NCBI GenBank assembly: GCA_963796675.1
Contig: CAWCMS010000005.1
Location: forward strand, 558,001 to 622,000
Direction of reading: 5' to 3'
DNA: 64,000 nt
Source of the DNA: CAWCDJ01 sp963796675
GTDB lineage: Bacteria; Acidobacteriota; Terriglobia; Bryobacterales; Bryobacteraceae
Shown here: positions 61,696-64,000 of the stretch, in pieces
Position numbering within the stretch: position 1 is the stretch's first letter
Layout: every line of letters begins with the position of its first letter
The notes under the pieces: model-generated
Seen by the model: the letters and a program-made list of their open reading frames with translations, nothing else
The model's database searches: none
Told to the model about the DNA's origin: nothing
Translations under genes and position numbers: made by a program

Positions 61696-62742
61696 ATGAG
61701 CTTGCGGCAGAGGCTCAAGTACCTCTCACCATCGTTCCGGCGCGAACAGGAAAGAGAGATGCAAGAGGAGTTGGAGTCTCTGGCGGCGCTGGCCGAAGCG
61801 GGCGAACTGGGGAACCTGACACGGGCGGCCGAAGAGGCGCGGGCGGCGTGGGGTTGGACCTGGGCCGAGCAATGCTTCAGGGATGTGCAGTATGCATTCC
61901 GGACGATGCGCCACAACCTCGGATTCACCCTGACGGTGGTACTGTCGCTGGCGCTCGGGATCGGGGCCAACACCGCGATCTTCAGCCTGATCGACGCTCT
62001 CACCCTGCGATGGCTCCCGGTGAGGAATCCGCAGGAACTGGTGCAGTTGAAGCTGCGGTCCGCGCGCGGCGCGGTATTTGCCGGCGAGACCTTTTCGAAT
62101 GCCATCGTGAAGACACTGGAGGAGCGGAAAGAGATCTTCTCGAACGTGTGCGGCTTCAGCGCGGCGACGTTCGATGTGGGCCAGAGCGGGTCGGTCCGGC
62201 GGGTGACCGGGGCGTGGGTGACCGCGGGATACTACGAGACACTCGGCTTGACGCCGGTGTTGGGACGCCTGCTGGAACCGGGCGACGACGAGCCGGGCGC
62301 GCCGCCGGTTGCCGTGATCAGCTACGGATTCTGGCAGAGGCAGTTTGCGGGCAGCCGGGAGGTGATCGGCCGGAACATCGAGGTGAATCACGTTCCTTTG
62401 CGGATCGCGGGTGTCAGCGGCCGCGGCTTCGAGGGAGCGGCCGTCGGCACCGTGGCCGATATCACGGTGGCGACCGCTGCGCTGCCCCGGCTCGAACCCG
62501 CGTTTGCCAGCCTGCTACAGCCGGGAAACTTCTGGCTGCGAGTGTTTGCCAGGCCTGGGAACGATGTTTCGATGTCCGAGGCCAAGGCACATCTGGCGGT
62601 AGTTTGGCCTCAACTCGCGGACCGCGCACTCAATCCGAATTGGCCCGAGTGGCAGCGGAAGGAGGTGGCGCAATCGGTCTTCGAACTGGCTCCGGGAGGA
62701 ACGGGCTACAGCAATCTTCGCGCGCGATTCAGCGGCCCCTGA
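61696..62742 (+). CDS. MacB/FtsX-type permease (ADOP family), N-terminal half
   Basis: N-terminal part of an acidobacterial duplicated-orphan permease. A leader of about 75 residues resembling the DUF-type N-terminus (LKYLSPSFRREQEREMQEEL) precedes the first helix (FTLTVVLSLALGIGANTAIFSLID) and a MacB_PCD periplasmic domain (LVQLKLRSARG, VSGRGFEGAAVGT). The frame stops at TGA 62740-62742 in FSGP, exactly where the FtsX helices should continue. The rest of the protein is found one base out of phase at 62742 onward. The break lies in a CCCC run, so it is a frameshift, a slippage site or a split gene. No ABC ATPase is adjacent, as usual for this family. Confidence 0.85.
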   Translation: MSLRQRLKYLSPSFRREQEREMQEELESLAALAEAGELGNLTRAAEEARAAWGWTWAEQCFRDVQYAFRTMRHNLGFTLTVVLSLALGIGANTAIFSLIDALTLRWLPVRNPQELVQLKLRSARGAVFAGETFSNAIVKTLEERKEIFSNVCGFSAATFDVGQSGSVRRVTGAWVTAGYYETLGLTPVLGRLLEPGDDEPGAPPVAVISYGFWQRQFAGSREVIGRNIEVNHVPLRIAGVSGRGFEGAAVGTVADITVATAALPRLEPAFASLLQPGNFWLRVFARPGNDVSMSEAKAHLAVVWPQLADRALNPNWPEWQRKEVAQSVFELAPGGTGYSNLRARFSGP

Positions 62743-64000
62743 TGACCCTGATGGCGTTGACGGCACTGGTGCTGCTTCTGGCATGCGCCAACGTGGCGAG
62801 CCTTTTGCTGGCGCGCGCCACGGCGCGGCAGCGCGAAATCGCGGTGCGGCTGGCGATCGGCGCGGGACGCGGACGGATCATCCGCCAGCTTCTGACGGAG
62901 AGCCTCGCACTTTCCGCGCTCGGGACGGGAGTGGGCGTGTGCTTCGCCTGGATGACGTCGCGGTTTCTGGTCGATATTCTTTCGGGCGGCGGCCCGGCGG
63001 AACTGGCATTCGATCTGACGCCAAACTGGCATGTGCTCGGCTTTGCGAGTGCCGTCGCCATTGCGACCGGCATTCTGTTCGGGCTGGCTCCCGCGCTACA
63101 GACGACGGCGGCCGGATCGGGTGCGATCGGCGAAGGGACTCGCGTTACACGTTCGCGATCGAGGCTGCTCTCGTCGCTGGTGGCCGGCCAGGCGGCGCTC
63201 GCGCTCCTGCTGCTGGTAGCCGCGGGACTATTTGCACGGACCCTCCAGAATCTCGAGAACGTCGATCCAGGCTTCCGGCGGGAAGGCGTGCTGCTGGTTG
63301 ACCTCGACGGTCAGCGGGAAGGCTACCAGGGCAGCCGCCTGACGGAATTGTATAAGGCTCTGCTGGACCGCGTCCGGCAGACGCCGGGGGTCGTCTCCGC
63401 GAGCCTGACCAGCCACACGCCGCTGAGCGGGTCGACATGGTCCGAGGCCGTGGTTCCCAGGGGGCACCCACTGCCACAGCGGGACAACGCGGTACTGGTC
63501 GCAGCGGCCCCGGGGGTTTTCGCCACGATGCAGACTCCGCTGATCGCAGGGCGCGATTTCGACGAGGGCGACCGCGGAGCGCCGAGTGTCGCCATCGTCA
63601 ACCAGACGTTCGCGGCGCGCTACTTTCCGAATGAAGATCCGGTGGGACAGTATCTGTCCGCAACGGTGACGCGTCCGGCGAGCGATTTGCGGATTGTGGG
63701 AGTGGTGAAGGACGTGGCGGCGCGCGGTTTGCGCGAACCGGCGCCACCGATGGTGTACGTCTCCTACTTTCAACGCGCGGCGCGCACGGATGCGCTGGTG
63801 ATTCGCGTGGGGGGTTCGCTGGCCGAGGCCGCGTCCGAAATCCGCCAGGAGATCCAACCGAAATTTCCCAGCACGGCGGTGGAAGTCCGCGGGCTCAACG
63901 AGCAGGTGGAGCGAACGCTGGTCAGGGAGCGGCTGATGACCAGCCTGAGCGGCGGTTTTGGCGTGCTGGGGCTGATACTGGCGTGCATCGGATTGTACGG
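62742..64000 (+). CDS. MacB/FtsX-type permease (ADOP family), C-terminal half (truncated by window edge)
   Basis: Open frame from ATG 62742 (TGATG overlap with the preceding stop) to the right edge. It opens with a helix MTLMALTALVLLLACANVAS and the FtsX signature ARATARQREIAVRLAIGAGRGRIIRQLLTESL. Further helices, a second MacB_PCD domain (LLVDLDGQREGYQGSRL, VAIVNQTFAARYFPNEDPVGQ, RIVGVVKDVAARGL) and the start of the last FtsX block (RERLMTSLSGGFGVLGL) follow. This is the natural continuation of the 61696-62742 gene. If the split is real the two halves would be translationally coupled. Confidence 0.83.
   Translation, partial: MTLMALTALVLLLACANVASLLLARATARQREIAVRLAIGAGRGRIIRQLLTESLALSALGTGVGVCFAWMTSRFLVDILSGGGPAELAFDLTPNWHVLGFASAVAIATGILFGLAPALQTTAAGSGAIGEGTRVTRSRSRLLSSLVAGQAALALLLLVAAGLFARTLQNLENVDPGFRREGVLLVDLDGQREGYQGSRLTELYKALLDRVRQTPGVVSASLTSHTPLSGSTWSEAVVPRGHPLPQRDNAVLVAAAPGVFATMQTPLIAGRDFDEGDRGAPSVAIVNQTFAARYFPNEDPVGQYLSATVTRPASDLRIVGVVKDVAARGLREPAPPMVYVSYFQRAARTDALVIRVGGSLAEAASEIRQEIQPKFPSTAVEVRGLNEQVERTLVRERLMTSLSGGFGVLGLILACIGLY

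Noticed and set aside
1..64000. tRNA/rRNA genes, CRISPR arrays, prophage or insertion sequences
   Set aside because: I looked for cloverleaf-like intergenic sequence, regularly spaced direct repeats, and transposase or integrase motifs, and found none. The only repeats are the 81-base tandem duplication and the two REP-like copies.

Overview
The window looks like chromosomal DNA of a high-GC acidobacterium, most likely of the Solibacter/Bryobacter type. No rRNA or other phylogenetic marker is present, so this is an inference from gene families: a secreted protein with the C-terminal domain typical of Solibacter paralogues (52098-53852), an Oar-like TonB receptor with an N-terminal carboxypeptidase-regulatory domain (48379-51868), a PadR regulator followed by a large MacB/FtsX permease (61363 to the right edge), Tat-type Gfo/Idh oxidoreductases, and a PEP-CTERM protein. 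I saw no tRNA, CRISPR array, phage or insertion sequence. No gene-free gap exceeds about 260 bases.

Layout. 1-5256 (+): sugar-acid-type MFS transporter (cut by the left edge), Gfo/Idh oxidoreductase, class III aminotransferase, second Gfo/Idh oxidoreductase. 5379-9688 (-): converging operon with a gene remnant, GNAT acetyltransferase, NAD-dependent epimerase, DapA-family aldolase and a hydroxyacid-oxoacid transhydrogenase-like enzyme. 9741-13790: a tiny ORF, a DUF2007 protein, an SDR, a YVTN beta-propeller protein, and two adjacent ThuA-domain genes broken by frameshifts. 13806-16423 (-): GDP-mannose dehydratase, glycosyltransferase, PEP-CTERM protein.

16676-38773 (+) is the centrepiece: 17 genes, mostly overlapping by ATGA or TGATG, forming one exopolysaccharide operon. 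It holds a polyprenyl-phosphate sugar transferase, a cytidylyltransferase, an epimerase, five glycosyltransferases, a Wza-like export protein, a Wzz-like chain-length protein, a BY-kinase-like ATPase with a degenerate P-loop, an ABC-2 transporter pair, a Wzy/ligase-like membrane protein, an FkbM methyltransferase, a B12-type radical SAM enzyme, and two large secreted clan GH-A hydrolases (GH51/GH39-like). A third hydrolase paralogue and a CDP-glucose 4,6-dehydratase lie on the opposite strand just beyond (38777-42199). The inferred system makes a CDP-6-deoxysugar-containing (possibly also GDP-6-deoxysugar-containing) polymer, exports it, and trims or processes it with its own three hydrolases.

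42302-48167: cytidylate-kinase-like protein, cysteine synthase plus cystathionine lyase/synthase pair, and on the minus strand a GAF-ANTAR regulator, a PIG-L deacetylase and a TlpA-like thioredoxin protein. 48379-53852 (-): TonB receptor (one frameshift) and the Solibacter-type secreted protein. 54109-61157: an FAD/Fe-S oxidoreductase broken by at least eight frameshifts, an intact PoxB-like thiamine-diphosphate enzyme, an SDR with a C-terminal membrane anchor, and an enolase-superfamily dehydratase. 61363-64000: PadR regulator and permease, which is split at a C-run and cut by the right edge.

Frameshifts are strongly clustered (12.5-13.7 kb and 54.4-56.2 kb) while more than 40 kb of other coding sequence is intact. 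This suggests local gene decay or local assembly error rather than uniform sequencing noise.
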